NCBI GenBank assembly: GCA_020466095.1 | Contig: CM035808.1 | Location: 1,410,190 to 1,474,189 of the forward strand | Reading direction: 5' to 3' | Length of the DNA: 64,000 nt | From: Chlorops oryzae | Lineage: Eukaryota > Arthropoda > Insecta > Diptera > Chloropidae | Made by a program: the position numbers and the translations under genes | The notes under the pieces: model-generated | Databases searched by the model: none | What the model saw: the letters and a program-made list of their open reading frames with translations, nothing else | What the model was told of the DNA's origin: nothing | Shown here: piece by piece, positions 23,255-35,898 of the stretch | Position numbering within the stretch: the stretch's first letter is position 1 | How the letters are laid out: the number at the start of each line of letters is the position of its first letter

Positions 23255-24350
23255 AGCTTGTATATGGGAATTGAAGGGTTAATGAAAATTAAATGGGTTA
23301 AAGAATTTTATATTGATTTTTTCCACAAAAAATCATCCTACGCCAATTTAGTAAAAAAAAAAACATATAAAAAAAACTTTGAACCGAATTTGCATTTGAT
23401 TTTACTCGGTAATTGAAGGGTTAATGAAAATTAAATGGGTTAAAGAATTTTTATATATATTTTTTGTCCCCAACAAATCATTCTAAGTACGCCAATTGAG
23501 TAAAAAAAAAATATTTCAAAAATTTACATTTGATTTTACTCGGGAATTGAAGGGTTAATTAAAAAAATGGGTTAAATTGTTTTTGTTTTAATACTTTGCC
23601 ACCAGCAAATCATTCTTGGACATTTAAGTAAAAATTGGAGCCGAATTTCGGATCAGCTAAGTCATAGCAATGAAAGGGTTAAAAGAAATCAATTGGGTTA
23701 AAAATTTTTTATGTTTATTTTTATCACAAATAGAATTTCATAGGATAGTAAGAACCGAATTCGCATAATTTCAGACATGGGAATTGAAGGGTTAAGCAAT
23801 TATATATGAAAAAAAAAACCTTTCTAAAATATCTTTTATTAGCACTTAAAGCCGAGTGTCAAATGGAATCTTGCATTCGCTTAGTACATGGGAATTGAAG
23901 GGTTAATGAAAAATTAAATGGGTTAAAGATTTTTATATTTATTTTTTGTCCCCAACAAATCATTCCAATTGCCATTGAGTAAAAAAAATATTTCAAAAAT
24001 TTACATTTGATTTTACTCGGGAATTGAAGGGTTAATGAAAAACAAATGGGTTAAATTGTTTTTGTTTTAATACTTTGCCACCAGAAAATCGTTCTTGACA
24101 TTTAAGTAAAAATTGGAGCCGAATTTCGGATCAGCAAAGTCATAGCAATGAAAGGGTTAAAAAAAATCAAATGGATTAAAAATATTTTTATGTTTATTTT
24201 TATCATTCTGTGATATTTCATAGGATAGTAAGAACCGAATTCGCATAATTTCAGACATGGGAATTGAAGGGTTAAGCATTTATATATGAAAAAAAAAACC
24301 TTTCAAAAATATCTTTTATTAGCTCTTAAAGCCGCGTGCCAAATGGAATT
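23255..24350. repeat. GGGTTAA satellite, about 120-bp unit with about 480-bp higher-order period
   Basis: Units carry GGGAATTGAAGGGTTAATGA, then AAATTAAATGGGTTAAA. The four-unit block 23541-23900 is repeated at 24018-24350 with high identity (shared GCCACCAG, GGAGCCGAATTTCGGATCAG, CATAGGATAGTAAGAACCGA). The family is the same as 20202-20700 but in reverse orientation. Confidence 0.9.
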
Positions 24351-24359
24351 CCCTTTTGC

Positions 24360-25600
24360 TTCAGAGACAACAACATCATTGTTGTTATGGTAACCCCAAT
24401 TTAAACCCCTGACAGGGCAGGGGCACTTCGTGGTGAGCTATGTGTATTTGTGCCTATGTTCTCGTTAACAATCGTTCAAATAGGAATCGTCCAATAATCA
24501 CTTTAACCTGGTCAAAGGACGAATTGACCCTTCGTTTCTCGCAAACAGCATCCAACAATCGACTTGTTTGCTTCCTTTAACACGTTTACGCGCCGCTTCC
24601 GCTTTCAACACCCTTTGCAAACTCACACACATTAAATATACATACGTGCTGCATACATTCATACATTTTTGTATGTATATGTTACATATGTTAATATGTG
24701 TGCAGCACCATGGAGCTTGTGTGAAATATGTCGGGCCTTGTGTGAACGTAATGTATGCGGATGGACGATTGCTTGCAATTTATATACTTCATTATGCTTA
24801 CGCTTTCTGTCGCACAACTCCTTTTGACGGGACCACTGCTATCAACAACACCACCCTCACCTCCACCACCACCACCACCACCGTATGGATGCCAATTTAA
24901 TATTCAGCCGTTCGTTAAGGCACCCTCGGAGAGGAGCTCCGAACGATTGTGCGATTTCATGTCGGCAGCATCCACAAACGGAGCCCGATAAAATTTATGT
25001 GGGCTCTGTCGTCTAGCTGATTTTTCATCGATAATTGACATGGTTATAAAACGCGTATATCACTTTTTAAATGATGTCATAAAAGAGAATTTAGCATCGA
25101 GTCTACGAGAGAGAGAAGAGTGAGAGAGGGAGAGAGATAGGGGGGAAGGATGAACGGGAAGAGCGGAGGGAGGAGGTTAGGCGATTAAAGCAACTGAAAA
25201 TGGTGATGCGAAGTCGTGGAATAAAATTTTTAAAAGATATTCGCTTCGCTTTGATTTCTCGATTTATAAATTTTTAAAGATGTGTTGGCAGAGAACGAGC
25301 TCCCTAGGAATCCCATCAAAGAAATAAAAATTATTAATTTTATCAAGAATTTTCTCTTGAAATCAATTTCTCATGCCTTCAAGCATGTGGGCGAATATCC
25401 CGTCGATAAATTAGAGAGCTATATCGATGCATAAATGGATAGATAGATAAACAGATTTAAAGGGACAGAGGTTTGATTGATATCACCATATAATAATAAA
25501 TATTATATTGATAAATCATTGATATATATCTATAGTACATATATTATATATATATGACATAAAGTAGATTATTGATACTAATGTAGATGAAATATTATCG
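24360..25600. other. Intronic DNA, no gene seen
   Basis: Contains a CCA/CAC triplet tract at about 24850-24880 and a GA-rich stretch at 25105-25170. Low-complexity open frames only. Confidence 0.5.
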
Positions 25601-26430
25601 ATAAATATGATGTATTGATATCTTAATTTATTGATATATTGATGTTGATTATTGGTATATTGATGTATTGATATGTTGATGTACAATATTTATGTATTGG
25701 TGTATTGCTGCATTGATTAATTATATCTTGTTTTATTCATATATTGATGTAGTGGTGCATCGATATATTGATGCACTGATAAATTGAGGTATTAACATAT
25801 TGGTGTATTGATGTATTGATATATTGATGTATTGATATATTGATGTAATTGATATATTGATGTATTGATATATTGATGTATTGATATATTGATGCACTGA
25901 TAATTTGAGGTATTGATGAATTGGTGTATTGATATATTGATGTATTGATATATTTATGTATTGATTTATTGATGTATTGATATAGTGATGCACTGATAAT
26001 TTGAGGTATTAATGAATTGGTGTATTGATATATTAATGTATTGATATATTGATGCACTGATAAATTGGGGTCTTAACATATTGGTGTATTGGTGTTTTCA
26101 TATATTGATATATTGATGCACTGATGAATTGAGGTATTAACATATTGGTGTTTTGCTGTATTGATATATTGTTGCATTGATAAATTGAGGTATTAACATA
26201 TTGGTGTATTGGTGTTTTGATATATTGATGTATTGATATATTGTTGCATTGATAAATTGAGGTATTAACATATTGGTGTATTGGTGTTTTGATATATTGA
26301 TGTATTGATATATTGATGCACTGATAAATTGAGGTATTAACGTATTGGTATTGGTGTATTGATATATTGATATATTGATATATTGATGCACTGATACATT
26401 GATCATTGATTTGATATATTCATTTATATA
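25600..26430. repeat. ATTGAT satellite, 8/16-bp core with longer repeat blocks
   Basis: Built from TATTGATATATTGATG units. A longer block marked by GCACTGATAAATTGAGGTAT and TAACATATTGGTGTATTGG recurs about eight times. Long minus-strand frames rich in Ile, His, Gln, Tyr and Asn are by-products of the 8-bp period and are not genes. Confidence 0.95.
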
Positions 26431-26439
26431 GAAAAATGT

Positions 26440-28590
26440 AACGATAGAATATTTGTATTGTAGAAGCAAAAGACACCAGTATTTCAAACCCATTGCATTA
26501 ATGACACTACAGTTATTTCTTATTCTTAATCTTGTGAGAAAGAGAAAGCTGAATTTGATACCTTGGTGAAAAAGCGAGATGTCTCTATATAATCCAAATG
26601 TGATGCAACTCGAATCAGATACCGAGACGTGGGCTATTACAGATGATTAAAGGAGATAAACTCTATTATTTCCAATTTCAATTTTCATTCTTTACTTTGT
26701 TTCTTCTATCTTTAAATCTTTGTCGCTTGAAAACTTTATTTCACTCAGTCTTAAACGGAAAAAAGTTCCTATTTTTTCCACTTTTTTTTAACGCATTTTC
26801 GAACCTTTTATGCTAAAATCGCAAAAATTGTTTTCCTTCCCCAGCTTAAGCTCCTGAATTTAATTATATGCAAAAAACAAAAAAAAAAATCTTTCATGAC
26901 CTTCGATTTGCCGGCAACGGTTCATCCCGCTTCAAGGTAAACGTTGCTCCATCTACCAATTCCATGGCTTTCGATCCCTTCTTCGACTACTGAATTTATT
27001 TTTACACTTTTATGTGAACTCATTTCGCATGACTGTGAAGTACCTACCGTTTAGAAGCCTGATTGAACAATCGGTTTCTATCTAAAAACAGGGTCCCATT
27101 TTTAATTCAGCATAATTTTTGGAACCTCATTTCCAAAGCTTAAAGCTCTCTTATCTGATTAAGCCATGAAAGTTGTAATTTTAAATTGTTGTCCCTTTAT
27201 AAATGCCGCGATGTGTTTAAAAAAGGTTTGGGCCTCGACTATCCTCCGCACCATTGAAGATCCCCACCGAGCGTCGAGTCGGGTACCTTTGATACATTTT
27301 ATGCATAACGACTTTGAATCAAAAAAATAAAATAAAAAGGGAATAATTGAAGAATATGTTTTTATTTTCATCAATTTTAATTATAATTGATGCAAATATT
27401 TGGAAAACGATTCGTAAATATGGACTTTCGATATGCGAGAGTACCTATGTATATTTCTTTGAGCAGTGGACAATGCGAGTAAGTATTTTATCTGTCGGAG
27501 TTTGGTCGTTTTATTTTAAATCGAATTCCATTATTTATTTTACTGGAAAAAATTATTCGCGATTTTATTGCAGCAATTCCCGAGTTCGGAATCCATTAAA
27601 ACATGCTTCAATTTGAGCTCAAAGGGCGCGCTTACTCCCACACACACACACAAACACACACACAGTGTTTTAAGCACTTTTAATCCGAAAGTTCAAAGAG
27701 CGCGACGGCTTTAAATGGTTAAATAAGACATAAAAATTGACAACAAAAAGATAAATTTAAGCTTCATTTATTATTATTTTTATTACGCTTATCGTTTCGG
27801 AGTCGTCCATCTCAGTGAGTCATTATTTATTTTAGTTTGTTAAATGCGAAGAGACAATCACCGAACAGTCGCTTTCAGGACTTTCTCGCCGAGGCGGATT
27901 TATTGTTCGAAAAAATTACGAAAAATATCCGATGATGTGTGATAGCGTGACGAGGCGAAAAACTCGATTTTAGGGATTATTCCAAATTCTATTCAGCGTT
28001 TAATTGATATATATGTACATATAAATATATATATATATCCTGCACCAAGGACCGCAAAAAGTACTGCGATAAAAAGGGAACAGAAATTCATTAATTTAGT
28101 ATTTTCCAACAATTTTTTCGTTCGTTTTTTTCTCTTTTTAATTTCGTCGTTGTTCGTGACAGAAACCATTTATAATGAAATCATGTGGAGGGAAAAATTT
28201 ATTTTTGGCTTTATGAGAAAATCCGGATTTGAAGCGCTCCAGCTTGTCTGAAGTGACAAAAGTCGGTTCTTCAAAAAAAAAAAAAAAAAACATGAAGTCG
28301 TTTTGTTTTTTCCATTCATTTTATTATTTCCGGATGTTTGTGTTCATCAATGCGATACTTTTTTTTAAAACATTATTCCTCCAGCTTTATGGCTATTCGA
28401 TGAACTTTCAGTATTCAAATTTGACTGCTTACTGCGAAAATGATTTCATTTCACATAAATGAGAAAAATTGAAATACACTAGTGGTTGGTTAAAATTATC
28501 GATGCTTAGAATTTCCCAAAACTATCAAAAATTAATCCCAAAATTATCACAAAGGTGATTAGTTTGAAATCACGATTTATTAATCATAGT
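26440..28590. other. Intronic DNA, no gene seen
   Basis: CA microsatellite near 27640-27665 and an AT run at 28018-28040. No supported open frame. Confidence 0.5.
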
Positions 28591-28594
28591 CTTG

Positions 28595-28830
28595 TCGGCC
28601 TCCGTGGCGTGGTAGGTTGAGACGCCAACTTTCGATACGAGAGGCTCTGGGATCGACTCCTAGCTCGGTCGTGGATGTTAGTGGTGTCGTTTGTTTTGTT
28701 TTTTTTTTTTCCTTTGGTTTCCCAACGGGCCCATTAGAGGCCTAAGTGTGTCACCTTTGGTGGAAGCCACAAAAACTACCCAACAATCCTTCCAATCATT
28801 GCTCTGGTTAAAAACTTGATATATATATAT
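28595..28830 (+). mobile_element. tRNA-derived SINE
   Basis: The head GGCCTCCGTGGCGTGGTAGG has a good box A, and GGGATCGACTCC at 28649-28660 is a good box B. A non-tRNA body of about 130 bp follows (TTTCCCAACGGGCCCATTAG, GTGTCACC) and a short AT-dinucleotide tail (GATATATATATATGG). This is the normal head-body-tail layout of a SINE transcribed by RNA polymerase III. The source tRNA was not determined. Confidence 0.75.
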
Positions 28831-29090
28831 GGATCGATTAATTTAAGTCAGAAATACGTACCTATATTGAGTCCCGTAAATATTATCGCATGCGGTATTC
28901 TACCCATATCGGTTCTACCTGTACGGTTATGTTTTCCATTTAATAAACAAAGTGAGAATTATAGGAAAATATAAAGTAAGATAATTATTGACCTAAGACG
29001 TATTAAAGACGATCAGCCCTATTGTAAATGAATATTCCTCGAAGATTTTTTTTCCTCCGTGGAGAAAAGAGGAGTTCTAAATCTCAATAA

Positions 29091-29696
29091 TACACTGAGA
29101 AAAAATTCAACCAGAAAACTGGTTAGATCAAAAGGAATATTTTTATTTGAAAAAAAATTTTTTTTTTTTTGGAAAAAATAAAGATTTTCCTTTTGAATGA
29201 ACCACATTTCAGGTTGAATTGACATGATAATTTTCAAAAATGGATTCTAATTTAAATTGTTGAACCAACCACGGACAAAATTGAAATGACAAGATAATTT
29301 TTAAAATAAGATACAATTTTCTTAAATAAACCCATAAAAGAAGAAATATCAAAACAAATTTAATTAACGTTCAAAGCAAATTGACCTCTACTGATCATAA
29401 CCGCAAAAATAGCCCTCGGATGGACTTCATCCGATTTCGTCAATCCGTTGTCGTGACTGCTTTCGCAATGCTTAAAAAGCTCTAAGATGATTATATGTCC
29501 AATTTTATAAACCAAATGAGAATTATACCGAAATTTAAGAAATTTAATTTAACATTTTTCCTTTCAAATCAACCAAAATTTGTTGTTGAATCAACAATTT
29601 TTCTTTTGAAATTTTCGTTCTGCTAGAAAATTAAATGGACTGTGAATAACAATGGGCCCTTTTAAAAAAAAATCATGGTTAATTTCGCTCAGTGTA
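29091..29696. mobile_element. TACACTGAG element, copy 1, 606 bp
   Basis: Ends TACACTGAGAAAAAATTCAA and GCTCAGTGTA are inverted, and TA lies at both edges as in Tc1/mariner-type insertions. There is no transposase. The second copy is 31410-31914 in the opposite orientation, with shared blocks such as AAACCAGTTTTCTG, GAATTGACATGATAATTTTC and ATTGTTATTCACAGTCC read on opposite strands. Confidence 0.85.
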
Positions 29697-31226
29697 GATA
29701 AAGATATAATAATATTTAAATACCATAAAAATGTTCGAAATTCTTGCTCCATTTATGTATTGTCGCTTCCCAATGTGTTTAGAATGGGAGAATTTCTTTC
29801 GAATTGGCGGGGGGAAATTCCCGGGGAATATTTAGAATCGGGCTGATTACACTACTCAACACTAAATTTGCCTTTGACTTGAAACCAATTTTTTTCTTAG
29901 TAGTATTTATTTCGCTGAATCTAAATATATGCTTAAAATTTGAAAGTTAGCTCGCGTTTTTTTAAATATCCGCTAGGATAGATTTTGCAAATTTTTGTCA
30001 ATATTTTTTTTAGTCGTAGCCACATTATCGTTCGACCGCTTCAAAAAATCTTTAATTTATATGAAAGAAGATTAAAAAAACAACGTATCCCTCATACATA
30101 TGGATGAAATCGGTTCAACATTTTAGGCGCTGTAGGTTGATAAAAGCAAAAATTTTATGAAATTTTTCACAATTTTGTACAAAAACTTGATTTCAAACCC
30201 ATATAATTTCCGAAAAAGATCCGGTATTCAAGTTCAGGCTATCTTAAGTAAAAGGCTGGATTCCTAAGAGCATTTCAAGACCAAGAAACAAAAAATCCGA
30301 TGGGTGGTTCATATTTTAATTGGTTTTTTAGAAAAAATGAGACGACCTTTTTGCGCCGGAAAATATGCCGCATTTTTTATATCACTTAAAGGCAGAAATA
30401 AAAAAAAATTCATTCAATTCAATTCAAGTCAAAGGCACGCAAAAATTTCGATTTTGTTGTGTAGTGTTATTTTCCACAAAAATATATAGAAATAATTAAT
30501 AGAAATACCACTATTGAGTTTCATCGATATAATCGATCCTTTTTCAAATACCGCCCATCCCGAAACACACACAATTCAACTTGAAGCGTATTGAAGCAAA
30601 AATTCTTGTGGGCATAATCCAATTTTTCGGAAAAAGGACTAAGATAAATTTGAAGGAAACAGATCTAAATAAGACGACCCTCGAGCTTTTTGTGCAAAAA
30701 TTAAATTTACTGAAAATTAAATAATAGTTTCAAGTGTATATGAGACAGCCTGGGGAGAGGAAATAATGCGTTCCAGATAATTGAGTATACTTCAAAAAAA
30801 GTATCGATTGAGCAATGACCAAAATTTTCTGAAAAATTTCTCACAAAAACAAAAAAAAAACGGGGTCCATTCATTGCTTTTCGGAAATTCAGCCTGTCAA
30901 CGTGATTTTCCCTTCAACCGTGCTTAATTGAAGCCAACATGGCAGGATGCACTCACTCACTTTGACTAATGAAATTAAAGTCAAGATGCGAAGTCAGAGC
31001 AAATTCTGTTGATGGAAAACTACTCCGAAGTGCATATTTAACATACGACGTCCTCCAACGGGGGGCCGAAAAGTTTCGACCACATAAACGTATGTATATA
31101 CATATGTATGTTCATACATGCATGCAGATATGTATGTCCATTGATGCTGGTGTATGTTTAAAGTATGTGTGCATCTTATCTAATTTGTATAACCTTCATC
31201 AGAAATTTTACCCAAATGCCGGCAAC

Positions 31227-31329
31227 TTAACTCTTCGTGTCCCACTGGCACCTCTAGGAACCAACCACTCCATATGAAAATTTGATTTTAGCTAAAAAAA
31301 AAAACAAAAATAAGGCTTTTAAGGGTTAA
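31227..31329. mobile_element. Small TTAA-bounded element, 103 bp
   Basis: TTAACTCTT at the left and AAGGGTTAA at the right, flanked by TTAA at both ends. It could be a relic of a piggyBac-like short element, but the inverted ends are only about nine bases with one mismatch. Confidence 0.35.
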
Positions 31330-31409
31330 GACCAGCCAGAATGTATGTCTATCTTTATCGCTAAGCTTTCCTTTGCTGAGCTGTCATAATAAACTCTCCT
31401 CTGAATACA

Positions 31410-31914
31410 TACACTGAGCGAAATTAACCATGATTCTTTTAAAAGGGCGCATTGTTATTCACAGTCCTTTTGATTTTCGAGCAGAACAAAGAATTTCAAA
31501 AGAAAAATTGTTGAGTCAACAAAATTTTTGGTTGATTTAAAGGAAATATGTTTAATTACATTTCTTTTCGTTCGGTATAATTCTCATTTGGTTTATAAAA
31601 TAGGACAAATAAAATATTCATTAATCTTAGAACTTTTTAAGCATTTATAGGTATTTTAGAAGTTTTTTTTTATTTTAAAAATTATCTTGTCATTTCAATT
31701 ATGTCCGTGGTTGGTTCAATCAATTTAAATTTAGATCCATTTTTGAAAATTATCATTTCAATTCACCCTGAAATAGGGTTGATTCAAAAGGAAAATCTTT
31801 ATTTTTTCCAACAAGAAAAATTGTTAAAATTAAAAATATTCCTTGTTGAAGCCGTTTTTGTATGTTTTTCCTTTTGATTTAACCAGTTTTCTGCTTGATT
31901 TTTTTCTCTGTGTA
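31410..31914. mobile_element. TACACTGAG element, copy 2, 505 bp, inverted
   Basis: Begins TACACTGAGCGAAATTAACC and ends TTTTTTCTCTGTGTA, the reverse of copy 1 at 29091 with internal deletions. TA flanks both edges. Confidence 0.85.
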
Positions 31915-33927
31915 CATACCGCATTATCGACTGAGTGCACATGTGACTGTATGATGTGTACTATACGTATGTGTGATGCTGTGCGAAGAGAGATTGGAGA
32001 GGTTGGGATTCGAAGAAGGCAAATTTAGTTTTTTGTTAATTCTATAATCTTTGTCGAGCCTCACATGCGGTGGAGGGATTCTCAATTTCTAAAAAGCTTT
32101 CAAAAATTCACATTGAAAGGGTCAGCCGAATTCCCATTCCCATTTCCATTTCTTTATCTGGCTTCATGTGCGTCATTTTGGTCTTAATATACCCAGAGAG
32201 AGAGGCAAGTCATCCGTGTAAACGTTCTTTATACAATGTCCGTCCTCCTCTCATATAATTGCGATTTGACATGTGCTGTTTTTAACCCATTTAACGACCT
32301 TTTTCCTCTATACAAAACTAAATAAATGTAACCATGTGTGTGGTGCTGGCAATAGAGTGGAGGTTTGTTTGTATACCGCCATTAGCACTTTTGGGACATT
32401 TTGGTGTGTTTTTTTTTTTTCCTGCTCTCTTCTGGAAGAGTGGGCGAGGAGGACACACTCCTTACTCCTTTTTGGGGCAGCAATGTAGAGTGTAGAGCCA
32501 CAAGCACAACTTGACGCTTTATACATTCGTTCATTCGCTCAACGATTCAGTCAAAAGTTTTACTCAATTATAAAAACTTTGCACATTAAACTTTTATAGA
32601 ATGCCAAACAGACCCGATGCTAACGCTCAAGGAAAACGAAAAGAAAAAAATAATAAAAAAATAATAAAAAAAAAATAATAAAAAATAATCATGGAAAAGG
32701 TTACGCACACACACACATATTGTCGTCGTTGGGAAAGTTTTTGTGGTCGGTCTATTAGACTCTGAAGGAAGCTGTGCAATCCTTTTTTCTCCCGCTGTGC
32801 GTGTTGGGAATTTCGAAATCGCTTAACAACCGGGCAAACAGTTGTTCCTTTTGTAGTTGAAATATTCTCTTAAATTACCACTACTCGTGTAACCCTTGCC
32901 GTTAGATCATCCGGTGTAAGGAAAGCTCACCTGTCAACGGTATTTAAAATGTGTCCTTCGTCAGTGGCGGAAGGCTTAAGGCTAACTTGTCACGCTTTTC
33001 ATAAGTTCACAAATAATAAAAAAAAAAATATTTAAAAAATTTTTAAAAAGAATGTCCTTTTTTCCGTCTACGCCACTGGCGGTTACTCTATCTGCAATTG
33101 GCAGTTCCTGGTTGTAAAGCATAGAGTGAGCAGATTTTTTTGTAAAGTTTTTTCGAATTAAGAGGGAAAACTTGTAGCGAAAAGAAATCGTTGAACCCTT
33201 CAGAAGTTTTCCAACTGACGACTCTCTATAGAAAGGTTTATGTTATGTTCAATGGGACTTTTGGAGAGGTTTAAATCCACTCCGATATAGGAGAAATAAT
33301 CCTCCTAAAATAAATTTCCACTTACGATCCTAATGTTAACCCTTTTTTAACTATAGATTTATATTTGAACTTAAGAAAATTTGTCCTGCGAAACGTTCAC
33401 CGATTCATGATTTATTTTCCGTACAAAAGAACCATTAACCCTTTTTTTGTTCTGTACCTAAATTATGACATCATAATTTTAATAAATAAAATTTTTCAAT
33501 AATTTGTTGCCCAGTATTTGAAATTTATGCCTTTCTTAAACTTTCTGCAATAGCGATTATACTTTTTTTTTTTTTGCCAAGCCTGCACGAATTTATTGGC
33601 CTGACACGAATTTTCCTTCGCAAAGTGCTGGGAAGAGCCTATACGCGCCACATGTGCATTTAATGACCCGTTAAGCCCCCGTAGGCACTCAGGCTCGCCG
33701 AATTGGAATTCGCGCTTTCGCAACTAAGTTTTCTTGAATCGCTAGACATCATCGGGGTTCCGAGAAGAGCACAGCATAGCACACATTTAGGCGCATCAAA
33801 TTGTTTATCCATCTCTTAAGTACCATGCACAGTAGTATTAGCAGTCGTAGTGCTACGAGTAGACATGCCAGCTATTTATGCTCCATTCAAACGAACCGTA
33901 GTCGAGGTGAGTGTACCCCACGGCTCC

Positions 33928-33961
<34 letters not shown>

Positions 33962-34550
33962 GGCCATTTAAGCTCATTAGCATTAGTTCTGATTGTTGGT
34001 GCGTAGCGCGCGCTTGTGGCGTACACATTAACGAATACAGTCCGTGATGGGAATAAGTGGAAATTTTAGCATAAACTTCGGCGTGTGAAATGAGCAGAAA
34101 TGGACGGCGAATTATTTCCATAAACCGAAACGGAATGGAATGGAACGGCTCAAATGCGGCTGCAATTAGCGTTTGTTAAGTCAATAGATTTCAGACTTCC
34201 GAAAATTCCGAAACGGACTTTCCGCTTACTTTGCTTAAGTCCGGAGTCGCTCAGAGAGTGTACAGAGAATTTTAGCAGATATACGATCAGGTCAACTCAA
34301 TTTGCAACTGGGTTTTCCTGGAACCTGTTGTAGCTAGTAGGTACTTGGGGTGAGAATTAATTTTTATCCGGTCGAATATTAGGGGTATTCATCCCTATTT
34401 TCCGAAGCTTTTGTGAATACCCCTATTGTCCTTAAAGCTATTTAAAATTTTTTAAATTTTATTCAAAATATTTACTGTTAATTTAGAATCCTTTGTCGTT
34501 CCACATATTGCTCTTGAACATCGCCTCTAGGTAATGACATTCAAAAGCGT
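31915..34550. other. Intronic DNA, no gene seen
   Basis: Contains AATA/poly-A runs (32640-32690), an AG microsatellite (33930-33957), and an isolated strong donor GAG|GTGAGT at about 33907 with no clear upstream acceptor. No supported exon. Confidence 0.5.
34380..34425. mobile_element. 46-bp minimal relative of the TAGGGGTATTCA element
   Basis: TAGGGGTATTCATCCCTATT, then TTTTGTGAATACCCCTA. Both ends match the 160-bp element at 17864, with nearly all of the interior lost. Confidence 0.8.
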
Positions 34551-34552
34551 TT

Positions 34553-35833
34553 TAACCCCTTATCGTATGCGCATTCATCTATGGTTTCTAAAAAAATTGG
34601 AACATTGATGAATATCGATAAATAATGATTTTTGAAGCCTTAATAAAACCATTTTTGCCACTTTTAAATTTATATAATTATTAGTACCTAAAGGGTTAAT
34701 AAAACCATTTACTGCAAAACATTTTATATATTGTTTATCATGCGGTAGAGGGTTAAAAATCCATTTACTGCGAAAAAAAATTTCAACTCATTTAAAATAT
34801 CATGCAGTAAAGGGTTAATAAAAAAAAACATTTGCTTATTTAATATATCAGTTATATGTACATATTACAGTAAAGGGTTAATAAAACAAACAAAAAATTA
34901 TTTCCAATTATTTTATATATTGTATATCATGCGGTAGAGGGTTAAAAATCCATTTACTGCGAAAAAAAATTCCACTCATTTAATATATCATGCAGTAAAG
35001 GGTTAATAAAAAAACATTCGCTTATTTAATATATCAGTTATATGTACATATATCAGTAAAGGGTTAATAAAACAAACAATTGTTTCCAATTATTTTATAT
35101 AGTGTATGTCATGCCGTAGAGGGTTAAAAACCATTTACTGCGAAAAAAATTTTCCACTCATTTAATATATCATGCAGTAAAGGGTTAATAAAAAAAACAT
35201 TCACTTATTTCATATATCAGTTATATGTACATATATCAGTAAAGGGTTAATAAAACAAACAAAAAATTGTTTCCAATTATTTTATATAGTGTATATCATG
35301 CGGTAGAGGGTTAAAAAACCATTTACTGCGAAAAAAATTTTCCACTCATTTAATATATCATGCAGTAAAGGGTTAATAAAAAAACATTCGCTTATTTAAT
35401 ATATCAGTTATATGTACATATATCAGTAAAGGATTAATAAAACAAACAATTGTTTCCAATTATTTTATATAGTGTATGTCATGCCGTAGAGGGTTAAAAA
35501 CCATTTACTGCGAAAAAAATTTTCCACTCATTTAATATATCATGCAGTAAAGGGTTAATAAAAAAAACATTCACTTATTTCATATATCAGTTATATGTAC
35601 ATATATCAGTAAAGGGTTAATAAAACAAACAAAAAATTGTTTCCAATTATTTTATATAGTGTATATCATGCGGTAGAGGGTTAAAAAACCATTTACTGCG
35701 AAAAAAATTTTCCACTCATTTAATATATCATGCAGTAAAGGGTTAATAAAGAAAAAAAATTCCCTTATTTATATAAAAAAAAATTTCCACTTATTTAATA
35801 CCTCTAAGTATCATGCAGTAAAGGGTTAAGAAC
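34553..35833. repeat. AAAGGGTTAATAAAA satellite bounded by TTAACCC and GGGTTAA
   Basis: Units alternate CATGCAGTAAAGGGTTAATA and CATGCGGTAGAGGGTTAAAA, with CCATTTACTGCGAAAAAAA between them. A block of about 360 bp recurs three times (34900-35280, 35280-35640, 35640-35830). The first TTAACCCC lies at 34551-34558 and the last GGGTTAA at 35823-35829, just before the K2P exon. Confidence 0.92.
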
Positions 35834-35898
35834 TATACTTACTTTTTTTCTTAAGAGCTGCGAAATTATTTTCTCTTCTTCTCTGTCTCGTTTTCCAG

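Larger units (their letters stand above)
3565..35898 (+). other. Giant K2P intron, 32.3 kb, phase 1
   Basis: The donor gtgagt is at 3565 and the acceptor ctcgttttccag ends at 35898. The intron interrupts the first glycine codon of selectivity filter 1. It holds most of the window's satellites and inverted-repeat elements (listed separately), including two foldback structures and a tRNA-derived SINE. No convincing nested gene was seen, apart from the uncertain open segments near 17.3-17.75 kb. Such length is usual for neural ion-channel genes in flies. Confidence 0.9.

Noticed and set aside
25733..26493. Minus-strand His/Gln/Tyr/Ile/Asn frames
   Set aside because: Produced by the ATTGAT satellite.
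33850..33906. Possible alternative exon before the donor GAG|GTGAGT at 33907
   Set aside because: The donor is good but no convincing acceptor or frame links it to the K2P exons.
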